Shown here piece after piece: positions 38,516 through 46,949 of a DNA stretch of 64,000 nt (position 1 is the first letter of the stretch; the number at the start of each line of letters is the position of its first letter). Origin of the DNA: Sphingorhabdus wooponensis (GTDB lineage: Bacteria > Pseudomonadota > Alphaproteobacteria > Sphingomonadales > Sphingomonadaceae); NCBI RefSeq assembly GCF_003933235.1, contig NZ_RWJI01000001.1, positions 1,308,001 through 1,372,000 of the forward strand. The letters run 5' to 3'. Position numbers and translations under genes: made by a program. The notes beneath the pieces are model-generated. The model saw only the letters and a program-made list of their open reading frames with translations. It did no database searches and was not told where the DNA came from.

Positions 38516-38630
38516 CCAACGATTAGTATACGAAAATTAAAGCCCTCTGAACCCTCGACAATTTGGCGGCGGCGGAGCAGCCTGCTCTCGGGTCGCAATG
38601 ACGCGGCCCCGTAAGGATGGACAAGAGCTT

Positions 38631-38939
38631 ATGTCGTATATGAATACACATGCCGCCTTTGCACCCGCTGGCGGAATTCAGGAATTGAGCTTTGATGAGA
38701 TTGCGCATGTAGGCGCAGGTGATCGTGGATCTGCTACTGCTGCCGGTGCTATCGGTGGATTCACGGTTGCAGGCGGATATATGACCGCTTTACGGTTTGC
38801 TAGTTATGGAGCGCGGATTGGCATCTTAGGCGGTGCCGCTGGCATTATTGGCGGCGCTATCGTCGGTGGAGCTATCGGATTTGCAGCTTATACCATCGGT
38901 GGATCTGGTTCAAAACCTAGCACATTGACCCAAAGATAA
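38631..38939 (+). CDS. Bacteriocin/microcin precursor peptide 1 (double-glycine leader)
   Basis: 102-aa peptide in two parts. Residues 1-30 form a leader with the classical double-glycine pattern L-S-x-x-E-I-x-x-V at -12, -11, -8, -7 and -4 (LSFDEIAHV), ending in GAG, where an A-G pair replaces G-G. Residues 31-102 form the core: Gly/Ala-rich, hydrophobic and without cysteine, with repeated GxxxG spacing (AAGAIGGF, ILGGAAGIIGGAIVGGAIG), like membrane-active class II bacteriocins. I start at 38631 (MSYMNTHAAF) because precursor 2 begins the same way; an upstream in-frame ATG at 38598 is weaker. It overlaps the next ORF by TAATG. The C39-peptidase exporter 3 kb downstream is the expected processing machine. 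Activity and target are unknown. Confidence 0.75.
   Translation: MSYMNTHAAFAPAGGIQELSFDEIAHVGAGDRGSATAAGAIGGFTVAGGYMTALRFASYGARIGILGGAAGIIGGAIVGGAIGFAAYTIGGSGSKPSTLTQR
38647..38695 (+). repeat. 49-bp direct repeat, copy 1 (leader-coding)
   Basis: Bases 38647-38695, coding the leader from the residue-7 His (residue 6 in part) to the Asp before EI, are identical to 39482-39530. Sequence on either side diverges. Confidence 0.9.
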
Positions 38940-39133
38940 TGAATAAACCTGAAGAAAATAGAATTCTAGCCACACCTCTTAAAACCATACTTTTGTTCGT
39001 TATTTTGGCAGCGACTTTTTTCGTAAATATGAAATTACTGTCCGATTGGGACATCATAAGGGCCTTAATTGTCGTGACTTTAATGTCATTTGCTATGGTT
39101 ACAGTAATGAGACATGGTGTGGAATCGAGCTAA
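38939..39133 (+). CDS. Small two-helix membrane protein, candidate immunity protein for precursor 1
   Basis: 64 aa: short polar N-terminus (MNKPEENRI), hydrophobic segment LKTILLFVILAATFF, a short charged loop, and a second hydrophobic segment IIRALIVVTLMSFAMVTVM. The start overlaps the precursor 1 stop (TAATG), so it is translationally coupled to it. A tiny membrane protein coded immediately after a bacteriocin gene is the usual place and form of an immunity protein (compare Cvi of microcin V), but no sequence family is recognised; function is inferred from position only. Confidence 0.6.
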   Translation: MNKPEENRILATPLKTILLFVILAATFFVNMKLLSDWDIIRALIVVTLMSFAMVTVMRHGVESS

Positions 39134-39135
39134 TT

Positions 39136-39363
39136 TTGTTTCGACCCGAAGCAAATTTAACGCACCGCAATCGCTTGTCAGGAGACGTGGCGATTGCGGT
39201 TCCCGTTGCATGGCAAAGTATCGGCTTTTTGATTTTCGGCAGTGTCGCACTAGGCGTGTTGTTTCTGTCATTGGCCAGCTATTCCCGCGTAGAAACAGTC
39301 ACTGGCATCATCACACCCAACACAGGCGTTTCGAATATCATCCCCACCCATTCAAGATATTGA
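39136..39363 (+). pseudogene. Truncated 5' copy of the HlyD-type adaptor gene
   Basis: From a TTG at 39136 the frame codes FRPEANLTHRNRLSGDV and continues through the first membrane helix to ITPNTGVSNIIPTHSRY, then stops. It matches the first 70 or so residues of the intact adaptor at 40472 closely (same cytoplasmic tail, helix and start of the barrel domain); the DNA is similar but not identical. Homology ends near 39353 and the next bases are unrelated AT-rich DNA. It lacks lipoyl, hairpin and barrel domains, so it cannot work as an adaptor. A remnant of recombination. Confidence 0.8.
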
Positions 39364-39392
39364 AAAATATATTTATTTACAAATAATTACAA

Positions 39393-39420
39393 TTGACATC
39401 TTTAATGCGGTCGATAGCTT
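39393..39420 (+). promoter_or_regulatory. Possible promoter of precursor 2
   Basis: Perfect -35-like TTGACA (39393-39398), 16-nt spacer and a weak -10-like TAGCTT (39415-39420), in AT-rich DNA 46 bp upstream of the precursor 2 start. The -10 is poor, so confidence is low. Confidence 0.35.
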
Positions 39421-39465
39421 TGTCTAGTCGACTCTTTTGGCTCGGCATTAAATGGAGGTAAGAAT

Positions 39466-39702
39466 ATGTCTTATATGGATGCACATGCCGCCTTTGCACC
39501 CGCTGGCGGAATTCAGGAATTGAGCTTTGACGAGATAGGTCAGGTAAATGGTGGCGCACGTGCGGCGGCTTTGGTTATCCGAATAATCGATTGGATTGGG
39601 AGAGCGCAAACAGTAAAAGCTGTTATGGATGTCATGCCACATGTTAACTTGGTTGAAATCGGCGAGCATGAGCAAGGTCGTCGGCCGGGTGCGGGTGGCT
39701 AG
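39466..39702 (+). CDS. Bacteriocin/microcin precursor peptide 2 (double-glycine leader)
   Basis: 78-aa peptide. Leader residues 1-30 differ from precursor 1 at only six or so positions and end in a true G-G (LSFDEIGQVNGG). The 48-residue core starts ARAAALVIRIIDWIGRA and is quite different from core 1: amphipathic in its first half, mixed charge, ending in a basic/Gly tail (QGRRPGAGG), no cysteine. A strong GGAGGTAAG ribosome-binding site precedes the ATG at 39466, unlike the weaker one of precursor 1. The next gene starts 6 bp after its stop. The two cores could act alone or as a two-peptide bacteriocin. Confidence 0.75.
   Translation: MSYMDAHAAFAPAGGIQELSFDEIGQVNGGARAAALVIRIIDWIGRAQTVKAVMDVMPHVNLVEIGEHEQGRRPGAGG
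39482..39530 (+). repeat. 49-bp direct repeat, copy 2 (leader-coding)
   Basis: Identical to 38647-38695. Together with the duplicated adaptor 5' end it shows that a precursor cassette was duplicated or brought in by homologous recombination. Confidence 0.9.
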
Positions 39703-39708
39703 TTTTTA

Positions 39709-40215
39709 GTGGTTAAAAAATTTCTATATTTGTTGCTCTCGGCACTGCCACTCTTTGGGGCAGTTGCCGGGATTTCTCTGCTTTATGCAGTAATTCACGT
39801 TATGTTGTCGCCATTAATGAAGCCTGTAGACGCGTCAATATTTTCCGCTGTTCGCGCACCAGTGGTGGAAGAGGCGTTTAAATATTTTATCCTTTGGAAA
39901 ATTTTTGACTCAAACTCAAAAAAAATAAATTTGCTCAAAATTGGGTTTGGCATGGGGCTCGCCGAAACAACAATAAATTTAATTGTTGTTTACAAAGATA
40001 TGATGATCGATCTTAAGTCTTTATTTGTAGATTTTACTATTTTTGAATTATATTTAATCATATCTATTACCTTGATTTTTAAATTTATCTTTGCAGGCGT
40101 CTTGCATGCAATCTTCGTGTTTGCTGGATTAAAGTTGTCTAGTGAAAGGATGTTTCCTGCATTTTTCATCTCTGTCTTTATTCATTGGGCCGCAAATGTG
40201 ATTATTTTGACATAG
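39709..40215 (+). CDS. PrsW-like intramembrane protease homologue in bacteriocin cassette
   Basis: 168-aa polytopic membrane protein starting at GTG 39709, 6 bp after precursor 2. Pattern of the PrsW branch of CPBP-like intramembrane metalloproteases: PVVEEAFKYF (E54, E55, K58), a glycine-rich helix with Glu (GFGMGLAETTINL, E86), AGVLHAIF (H133) and FIHWAANV (H159, N163). All expected metal-site residues appear present. Related proteins in bacteriocin clusters serve as immunity or processing proteins. Codon use and base composition are much more AT-rich than neighbouring housekeeping genes, suggesting transfer. Assigned by motif reading, not by search. Confidence 0.6.
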   Translation: MVKKFLYLLLSALPLFGAVAGISLLYAVIHVMLSPLMKPVDASIFSAVRAPVVEEAFKYFILWKIFDSNSKKINLLKIGFGMGLAETTINLIVVYKDMMIDLKSLFVDFTIFELYLIISITLIFKFIFAGVLHAIFVFAGLKLSSERMFPAFFISVFIHWAANVIILT

Positions 40216-40471
40216 TTGTTACAAAATATATAATAAAAATTTTAAACTAAAAATGTATAATTTTACTTTATTATTATATATTTTTTTCTGAAATTTTCCA
40301 CAATAATTTTATTTGTTAGAATTATAAATAATTGTGAAGATATCTCCACCTCACATTATTTCAAAAATAAATTCACTCAAGCAATCACAAAAGATAACTG
40401 CATAGATTTTGGATACTAGAATGGTGCTCGAGATGAAATAATTCGCAAGGCTATAAAAGGAACGCTAATAA
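40216..40471. other. Very AT-rich intergenic stretch
   Basis: 256 bp, mostly A and T (runs such as TTTTTTTC and TATAATAAAAATTTTAAA), with no credible gene. It separates the PrsW-like gene from the intact adaptor. A possible -10 (TATAAA near 40454) and AAAGGAACG stand just before the adaptor start. The composition contrasts sharply with the GC-rich adaptor that follows, marking a junction between foreign DNA and the export genes. Confidence 0.6.
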
Positions 40472-41695
40472 ATGTTTCGCCCTGAAGCCTTAATGACCCA
40501 TAAGGATCGCCTCTCAGGCGAAGTGGCGATTGCGGTCCCTGTACCTTGGCAAAGCGTCGGCTATCTGATTTTTGGCGGTGTCGCGCTAGGCCTTCTGTTT
40601 CTATCATTGGCTAGCTATTCCCGCGTCGAGACCGTCACGGGCATGATCACCCCCAATACAGGCGTTGCGAATATCGTCCCCACCCGTGCGGGCATGATTG
40701 CGTCGCTTGCCGTGCGCGATGGTCAGAATGTTTTTGCTGGCGCAGTATTGGCGACGATCCGCGCCGAGGAAGATGGCGCAGCAGTGCAGACTCCCGCCGC
40801 TCTTGTGCAATCCGCCATAGACAGACAGGACGCGAGCTTGGTGGCGCAATCCGATGCCGCACTTGCAGCTGCCCATGCGCAAGGTGCGCAGCTCGCCGCG
40901 CAACGCTCCGGCTTGGTTGCCGAAATCGTGCAGTTGCAGTCGCAGATAACAACGCAGCAAGCGTTAATCGCGTCCGCGCAAAAGGACCTTGATCGCGCCC
41001 GATCAATTGCCGACCGTGGTTTTATCAGCGGGCGCGATTTGCAGGTGCGCGAAGAAACCCTGCTCGCGCGGCAACAGGGGTTGTCGCAAATAGAACAGGC
41101 GCTTGCCGCCAAGCGCGCTGCGTTGGCCGAAAATGAACGCAGCAATGGACAGATCTTGGCCCAAGCCCGCGCCCAGAATGCCAGCCTTTCGGCAACGCGC
41201 GCGCAAGTGGCCCAACAAGCGGCCAGCGCAACGGGCGCACGTTCCTATGTCTTGCGCGCGCCCGTGGCGGGACGCGTTACTGCGCTTACCGCACGTGTCG
41301 GCCAACCTGCCAGCCCACAGGGGCAGTTGATGGTGATAGTGCCCGCTGGCGCGAAGCTGCATGCAGAATTGGCCGTACCCAGCGCGGCCATTGGTTTTGT
41401 AAAACCGGGCCAACAGGTCCGCCTTGCGATCGACGCGTTCCCCTATCAACGCTTCGGCACGGTTACCGGCATAGTGCAAACCGTGTCGGCAAGTGCAATT
41501 AATGCCCAAGGACCGAACGGCGCGACGATTGCGGTTTATCCCGTCACCGTTGCCGTCGATAAGACAAGCGTTTCTGCTTATGGCCGCAATGAAGCTTTAG
41601 TTTCCGGAATGACGCTGAACGCGCGCATCGTCACCGATAAGCAATCCTTGCTTGAATATTTGTTCGAACCCTTATTCGCTGTGCGGCAACGGTAG
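40472..41695 (+). CDS. HlyD family secretion adaptor of the bacteriocin exporter
   Basis: Membrane fusion protein (CvaA/HlyD type) that bridges the ABC exporter to an outer-membrane channel. Cytoplasmic tail of about 28 residues, one membrane helix (VGYLIFGGVALGLLFLSLAS), barrel-sandwich start (VETVTGMITPNTG), a long coiled-coil hairpin rich in Ala/Gln/Arg (about residues 110-235), and the closing barrel domain (VLRAPVAGRVTAL onward). 407 aa, complete. The 5' part exists a second time as the broken copy at 39136. Followed 8 bp later by the C39 ABC transporter. A TolC-like channel must come from elsewhere. Confidence 0.9.
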   Translation: MFRPEALMTHKDRLSGEVAIAVPVPWQSVGYLIFGGVALGLLFLSLASYSRVETVTGMITPNTGVANIVPTRAGMIASLAVRDGQNVFAGAVLATIRAEEDGAAVQTPAALVQSAIDRQDASLVAQSDAALAAAHAQGAQLAAQRSGLVAEIVQLQSQITTQQALIASAQKDLDRARSIADRGFISGRDLQVREETLLARQQGLSQIEQALAAKRAALAENERSNGQILAQARAQNASLSATRAQVAQQAASATGARSYVLRAPVAGRVTALTARVGQPASPQGQLMVIVPAGAKLHAELAVPSAAIGFVKPGQQVRLAIDAFPYQRFGTVTGIVQTVSASAINAQGPNGATIAVYPVTVAVDKTSVSAYGRNEALVSGMTLNARIVTDKQSLLEYLFEPLFAVRQR

Positions 41696-41703
41696 GCGCT
41701 GCC

Positions 41704-43818
41704 GTGCTCGACCTTGGCTTTTTCACGCGTTCGCGTGTTCGCCTTGTCCGGCAGACCGAAATTGCGGAATGCGGGCTGGCCTCACTCACGATGGTCGCCA
41801 ATTTTCATGGGTTGGATATTGACCTTGGCACCATGCGCCGTCGCTTTGCGCCGTCCTTGCGCGGGGCCGCGCTCAAAACGCTGATCGGCCTTGCCGACCG
41901 GATTGGCCTGACCCCGCGTGCGGTCAAGCTGCCGCTGGAGCAGCTTGGTAATCTCCATATGCCCGCTGTTCTCCATTGGGACATGAACCATTATGTGGTG
42001 CTAGAACGGGTAAAAGGCGAGAAGGCGCTCATCCATAATCCCGATGGACGCTCGACCTGGATGCCAATGGTCGAAGTGTCGGACCATTTTACCGGCGTTG
42101 CATTGGAATTACGCCCAAGCAATGATTTCCAGACTGGTAAACAGCGCGAGCGGTTGCGCCTGTCGCAGCTCTGGCAGCGTATGACGGGTATCAAGCGGGC
42201 GTTGCTTCAGGTGCTGGTGCTGACATTGGTGTTGCAAGCCTTTGTCCTTGCCTCACCTTATTATATGCAGTTGGCGATTGACCAAGCCATACCCGCGCTC
42301 GACAATGACCTGATGACAGTGTTGGCGTTGGGGTTCGGGCTGTTCACGATCATTAATGCGGGCGCGGCGTTGTTGCGTTCATTTGTGTTGTTGGTTGCCG
42401 GGACGAGCATCGGTTTTAGCCTTGCATCGAACATCGCACGCAGGCTGTTTCGCTTACCCATTGATTGGTTTGGAAAACGGCATACGGGCGACATTCTTTC
42501 GCGGTTTCAGTCCATCGGCCCGATCCAGTCAATGCTGACCACGGGCGCCGTCGCGGCGCTTGTCGATGGCATCATGGCGATCCTAACGCTGGCGTTGATG
42601 CTGTGGTATGGTGCGCAACTGGCGGGTGTCGCGCTGATTGCTTTTGCGCTTTACACCATTGTTAGGCTTGTCTCCTTTTCGTTTGAACGCGAAGCCATTG
42701 AGGCGTCGATTGTTACCGGCGGCAAAGAGCAAAGCACGCTTATCGAAACCTTGCGCGGCATGACGACATTGCGCTTGTTCGGACGCGAAACCTTGCGCCA
42801 TGCGCTGTGGCAAACGCGGCTAACCGATGCCGTTAATGCCGATGTCCGTGTGGCGCGAATTGGCATTTGGCAAGGCACGGCCAATACGCTGATTTTCGGG
42901 ATTGAGAATATCGTCACCATCTGGCTGGCGGTGGGATTTGTAATCGACGGTGCGGGGTTCAGCGTCGGCATGGTCTTTGCCTATATGGCCTATAAGGGCC
43001 AGTTCATCAGCAAAGCTGCTGCGCTGATTGACCAAGTCATTGCATTTCGAATGCTTGGGCTTCACCTTGAACGCTTATCGGACATTGCACTATCGGAAGA
43101 GGATAGAAGCTTTGGCGATAGCGTCGACACGGAAACCAACCTGCAAGGCCGGATTGAGCTACGCGATGTGTTCTACCGCTACGCGCCGAGCGATCCATTG
43201 GTGCTTGAAGGGGTAAATTTGACCGTGGAACCCGGTGAGCATGTTGCAATCACTGGACCATCGGGCGGCGGTAAATCCACTCTGGTCAAGCTTCTGCTCG
43301 GTCTAGTCGAACCGGAAGCGGGCAACGTGCTCGTCGATGGGCTGCCGCTGGCACGGTTTGGGTATAAAAGCTTCCACGGGCAGATTGCAGCGGTGCTACA
43401 AGAAGATAGCCTGTTCGCAGGTAGCCTATCAGACAATATAGCATTGTTCGATGAATCGATTGATATGGAACGCGTCGTCGGCGCGGCGGTCGCAGCGTCC
43501 ATCCATGAAGATATATCGCGCATGCCGATGCAGTATGAAACGCTGGTTGGCGACATGGGCTCAACGCTGTCGGGCGGGCAAAAACAACGCGTTCTGCTCG
43601 CGCGCGCGCTTTACCGACAACCGAAAATTCTAGTCATGGACGAAGGTACGGCGCATTTGGACTCCGCGCATGAGCAGGCCGTGAATGCAGCTATCGGCGC
43701 AATGGGCATAACCCGCATCATCATCGCACATAGGCAGGAAACAATTGCCGCTGCCGACCGCATTGTGGTGATGGACGCGGGAAAGCTTACTCTTCACCCA
43801 TCCGCAACGCCGCAATAA
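41704..43818 (+). CDS. Peptidase C39-containing ABC transporter (bacteriocin processing and export)
   Basis: 704 aa, GTG start at 41704. N-terminal C39 cysteine peptidase (about residues 10-140) with complete catalytic set: Gln and Cys in [12 protein letters not shown], His in [11 protein letters not shown], Asp in HNPDGRSTW. Then six-helix membrane domain (about 160-440) and ATPase with Walker [10 protein letters not shown], signature [15 protein letters not shown], Walker [13 protein letters not shown] and H-loop IAHRQ. Such CvaB-type exporters cut double-glycine leaders and export the core, matching the two precursors upstream. Its last 32 bp overlap the 3' end of convergent lepA. Confidence 0.93.
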   Translation: MLDLGFFTRSRVRLVRQTEIAECGLASLTMVANFHGLDIDLGTMRRRFAPSLRGAALKTLIGLADRIGLTPRAVKLPLEQLGNLHMPAVLHWDMNHYVVLERVKGEKALIHNPDGRSTWMPMVEVSDHFTGVALELRPSNDFQTGKQRERLRLSQLWQRMTGIKRALLQVLVLTLVLQAFVLASPYYMQLAIDQAIPALDNDLMTVLALGFGLFTIINAGAALLRSFVLLVAGTSIGFSLASNIARRLFRLPIDWFGKRHTGDILSRFQSIGPIQSMLTTGAVAALVDGIMAILTLALMLWYGAQLAGVALIAFALYTIVRLVSFSFEREAIEASIVTGGKEQSTLIETLRGMTTLRLFGRETLRHALWQTRLTDAVNADVRVARIGIWQGTANTLIFGIENIVTIWLAVGFVIDGAGFSVGMVFAYMAYKGQFISKAAALIDQVIAFRMLGLHLERLSDIALSEEDRSFGDSVDTETNLQGRIELRDVFYRYAPSDPLVLEGVNLTVEPGEHVAITGPSGGGKSTLVKLLLGLVEPEAGNVLVDGLPLARFGYKSFHGQIAAVLQEDSLFAGSLSDNIALFDESIDMERVVGAAVAASIHEDISRMPMQYETLVGDMGSTLSGGQKQRVLLARALYRQPKILVMDEGTAHLDSAHEQAVNAAIGAMGITRIIIAHRQETIAAADRIVVMDAGKLTLHPSATPQ

Positions 43819-45604
43819 AGGCTTCCTGCGGGATACTCACATTCCCATATTCTCTCATCCGCGCCTTGCCCTTTTTCTGCTTTTCCAGCAGCTTTTTCTT
43901 ACGGCTGATGTCGCCGCCATAGCATTTCGCCGTCACGTCCTTGCGCATGGCGGCGATGGTTTCGCGGGCGATGACTTTGCCGCCGATGGCCGCTTGCACG
44001 GGGATTTTGAACAAATGGCGCGGGATCAGGTCTTTTAGGCGTTCGCACATGCCGCGGCCGCGCGATTCCGCGGTGCCGCGGTGGACAATCATGCTCAACG
44101 CGTCGACCGGGTCGCCATTGACCATGATGCTCATCTTCACAAGGTCGCCTTCGCGGTGGCCAATCTGGTGATAATCGAACGAGGCATAGCCACGGCTGAT
44201 GCTCTTTAGGCGGTCGTAAAAGTCGAACACAACTTCGTTCAATGGCAATTCGTACACGATCTGCGCGCGGCCACCGACATAGGTCAGTTGCTTTTGAATG
44301 CCGCGCCGGTCTTGGCACAGTTTCAGGATGGAGCCGAGATATTCATCGGGGCAGTAAATCGTCGCCTGTATCCACGGCTCCTGAATTTCGTCGATGCGGT
44401 TGACGTCGGGCATGTCGGCGGGGTTGTGCAGCTCCATATCCCGCGCATCTTCGGTCTTGCTGCGGCTCAGCTTCAATTTGTAGACCACCGACGGCGCGGT
44501 GGTGATAAGGTCCAAGTCAAATTCGCGGGTTAGGCGCTCTTGAATGATTTCCAAGTGCAGCAACCCCAAGAAGCCACAGCGAAAGCCAAAGCCCAACGCC
44601 GCGCTGCTTTCAGTTTCGAAGCTGAACGATGCGTCGTTGAGGCGCAGCTTGCTGATGCTTTCGCGGAGTTTTTCAAAGTCGGCGGCGTCTGTTGGGAACA
44701 GGCCGCAGAACACCACGGGCTGCACTTCCTTAAAGCCGGGCAAGGCTTCCGCGGCGGGGCGCTTGGCATCGGTAATCGTATCGCCGACGCGGGTTTGGGC
44801 GACTTCTTTAATCTGCGCGGTGATGATGCCAACTTCGCCGGGCCCGATTTCGGAGAGGATCTCCAGCTTGGGCCGCATACATCCGACGCGGTCAACCAAA
44901 TGCTTTGTGCCTGCGGCCATGAATTGAATTTCTTGGCCCTTTTTAATCACGCCATCAATGACGCGGATCAGGATGACGACGCCCAAATACGGGTCGTACC
45001 AGCTGTCGACCAACATCGCCTTTAACGGCGCGTTGCGGTCGCCCTTTGGCGGGGGAATGCGGGTGACGACGGCCTCCAGCACTTCGTCGATGCCAATGCC
45101 CGATTTGGCGCTGGTCAGGACGGCGTCGTCGGCGGGTAAGCCGATTATGTCCTCAATCTCGGCCTTGACCTTGTCCACCTCTGCCGCGGGCAGATCGATT
45201 TTGTTGATGACGGGAACGATTTCATGGTCATGCTCAATCGATTGATAGACGTTGGCGAGCGTTTGCGCCTCCACCCCTTGCGCGGCGTCGACGACGAGCA
45301 ACGCGCCTTCGCATGCGGCGAGGCTGCGGCTGACTTCATAGGCGAAGTCGACATGGCCGGGGGTGTCCATCAGGTTAAGCTGATATGTAATGCCGTCTTT
45401 CGCGGTGTAATCCAGGCGCACTGTTTGCGCTTTGATCGTGATGCCGCGCTCTTTCTCAATGTCCATATTATCAAGGACTTGGCTCGTCATTTCCCGCGCC
45501 GTAAGCCCGCCGGTTTGTTGGATTAACCGGTCGGCCAAGGTCGACTTCCCATGGTCAATATGCGCGATAATGGAGAAATTACGGATAAGGGAGAGTTCAG
45601 TCAT
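43787..45604 (-). CDS. lepA: Elongation factor 4 (LepA)
   Basis: Conserved translational GTPase acting on stalled or initiating ribosomes. G1 [10 protein letters not shown]3 [20 protein letters not shown]4 [14 protein letters not shown]-like domains, and the LepA-specific C-terminal domain ending [23 protein letters not shown]. 605 aa, full length; the C-terminus is intact despite the 32-bp overlap with the bacteriocin exporter gene. Confidence 0.97.
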   Translation of the reverse strand: MTELSLIRNFSIIAHIDHGKSTLADRLIQQTGGLTAREMTSQVLDNMDIEKERGITIKAQTVRLDYTAKDGITYQLNLMDTPGHVDFAYEVSRSLAACEGALLVVDAAQGVEAQTLANVYQSIEHDHEIVPVINKIDLPAAEVDKVKAEIEDIIGLPADDAVLTSAKSGIGIDEVLEAVVTRIPPPKGDRNAPLKAMLVDSWYDPYLGVVILIRVIDGVIKKGQEIQFMAAGTKHLVDRVGCMRPKLEILSEIGPGEVGIITAQIKEVAQTRVGDTITDAKRPAAEALPGFKEVQPVVFCGLFPTDAADFEKLRESISKLRLNDASFSFETESSAALGFGFRCGFLGLLHLEIIQERLTREFDLDLITTAPSVVYKLKLSRSKTEDARDMELHNPADMPDVNRIDEIQEPWIQATIYCPDEYLGSILKLCQDRRGIQKQLTYVGGRAQIVYELPLNEVVFDFYDRLKSISRGYASFDYHQIGHREGDLVKMSIMVNGDPVDALSMIVHRGTAESRGRGMCERLKDLIPRHLFKIPVQAAIGGKVIARETIAAMRKDVTAKCYGGDISRKKKLLEKQKKGKARMREYGNVSIPQEAFIAALRMGEE

Positions 45605-45804
45605 ACTGAGCCCCTAGCAGGGCCGCCCCGCCCCTTCAAGCATGGCGGAAAGGCGGTAGGTGGTTATGTGCGATGGGGTGCGCGATTGGGGCGGTTTGTG
45701 TGGAAGTGGTTTGTGAGAATTCAAGTTAGAATATTCGAAATACTATGTTTCGCTCGCCAACTTTATTATGGTAATGAAGAATTGAGATCGACGTGCAGAT
45801 CGGA

Positions 45805-46809
45805 TCAAAAATCAACTGTAAATCGCTTTCTAACGTCGCTTTCGGATATCAATGCCTCAATATCAGTTGCAAGGTTGCTTAGCTTTCGGATGAACGGCTT
45901 ACCATTTATATTAAGAGGCATAAGTGTATTGTTATCTAAGTGGAACTGCTCGATCTCATGATAGGTTGATGTTCCCGCGTTCAATTGACGCTCGTTAACT
46001 GCAACGTCTGGGCAATACATTGCCAAAAAGCCAGCACGTTGAAAATTTCGAATTCTAACAGGCTGAGTAAACTCAGAGGCATCTTCAAAAAAACCCGCCC
46101 CCAAAATGTCGTTGCTGTAGCCCGACGCAAGAAGTCTTTCACGCGCAAAATTAGATTTTAAGGATATCCAAAGGTTATTAGGCAAACAGACTACTACGAA
46201 GTCCCCATATGACTGAACCTTAGGATTTCCAATTTTGAAAAACGCAACCGTGTCAATGAGCGATGCCATAACCGTGTTTAAAAGGGTTTCCGAAATAGCA
46301 CCCAATACAGATACCCCTGATTGCCCCTCACTGGCATCTTGATCTCTGGTCCAATTTTTTCGATTAATTCTATCAATTATCTTTTTGAGATGAATGAAAT
46401 TACTACCATCACATTGTTCGCCCAACAAAAACTCAGCATTTGCTATCGCGATTGGTGCTGTTGTAATTATGTTATTGAAAAACCCAGCGATTGCTGGAAA
46501 TTTCTCTGAAACGGTTCTAACGCAGAACTGCGTTTGCAAACGATCTCGGTTGGATGCTTTTGCTGATGGCTTTTGGACATTTACCCCATGCGCTGCGGCA
46601 CATTTTTGGATGTCGAACCCCAAGGCGCCGGCATGCAACTTATCAACGTTAATTTGCGGCGCGTACTCACCAGGTACTAGTTGGTTGAATATCCAAGTGT
46701 ACGCCTCCTCAAAAAATGAATTGGTAAACACTAAATCAGCTGGATCGGTTATCTCGACCAATCTTCCGTCGAACTGAAACTGCTTGGCAGGCATCTGCTT
46801 CTCCCTCAC
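45805..46809 (-). CDS. Putative type II restriction endonuclease (partner of the cytosine methyltransferase)
   Basis: 334-aa soluble protein without a close family I can name. Reading for PD-(D/E)XK elements: an upstream Glu (E173 in AISETLLNTV), Asp D203 in GDFVVVCLP, then S-L-K (216-218) in NNLWISLKSNFARERLLASG, a spacing usual for restriction nucleases. It lies 140 bp downstream of the cytosine-5 methyltransferase on the same strand, the standard restriction-modification layout. The gene is distinctly more AT-rich than lepA and rpoB on either side. Start may be 46809 or ATG 46794. Function is inferred from context plus the motif; recognition site unknown. Confidence 0.55.
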   Translation of the reverse strand: MREKQMPAKQFQFDGRLVEITDPADLVFTNSFFEEAYTWIFNQLVPGEYAPQINVDKLHAGALGFDIQKCAAAHGVNVQKPSAKASNRDRLQTQFCVRTVSEKFPAIAGFFNNIITTAPIAIANAEFLLGEQCDGSNFIHLKKIIDRINRKNWTRDQDASEGQSGVSVLGAISETLLNTVMASLIDTVAFFKIGNPKVQSYGDFVVVCLPNNLWISLKSNFARERLLASGYSNDILGAGFFEDASEFTQPVRIRNFQRAGFLAMYCPDVAVNERQLNAGTSTYHEIEQFHLDNNTLMPLNINGKPFIRKLSNLATDIEALISESDVRKRFTVDF

Positions 46810-46949
46810 GGGTGATTAAACAGAGAATACTTCAGGCGGCAACAGTAATTAACTTAGGGACTTATATGAAAGTATAACGCAATCGACTAAGCCCTTGTTA
46901 GTCCAACGCAGGCGCTGGCTTTGGACACCTTATCACCTGTATCTTAAAA

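Noticed and set aside
38372-38614. 80-aa ORF before precursor 1
   Set aside because: It covers the REP-like palindrome and promoter candidate, has no ribosome-binding site and a random-looking Arg/Pro-rich composition.
39046-39135. ORF running from 39046 into the truncated adaptor frame
   Set aside because: Its first 30 codons overlap the coupled 64-aa gene in another frame and have no ribosome-binding site; homology to the adaptor starts only at the TTG at 39136.
45551-45961. 136-aa plus-strand ORF across the lepA-nuclease gap
   Set aside because: Overlaps lepA and the candidate nuclease gene on the other strand; no recognisable domain.
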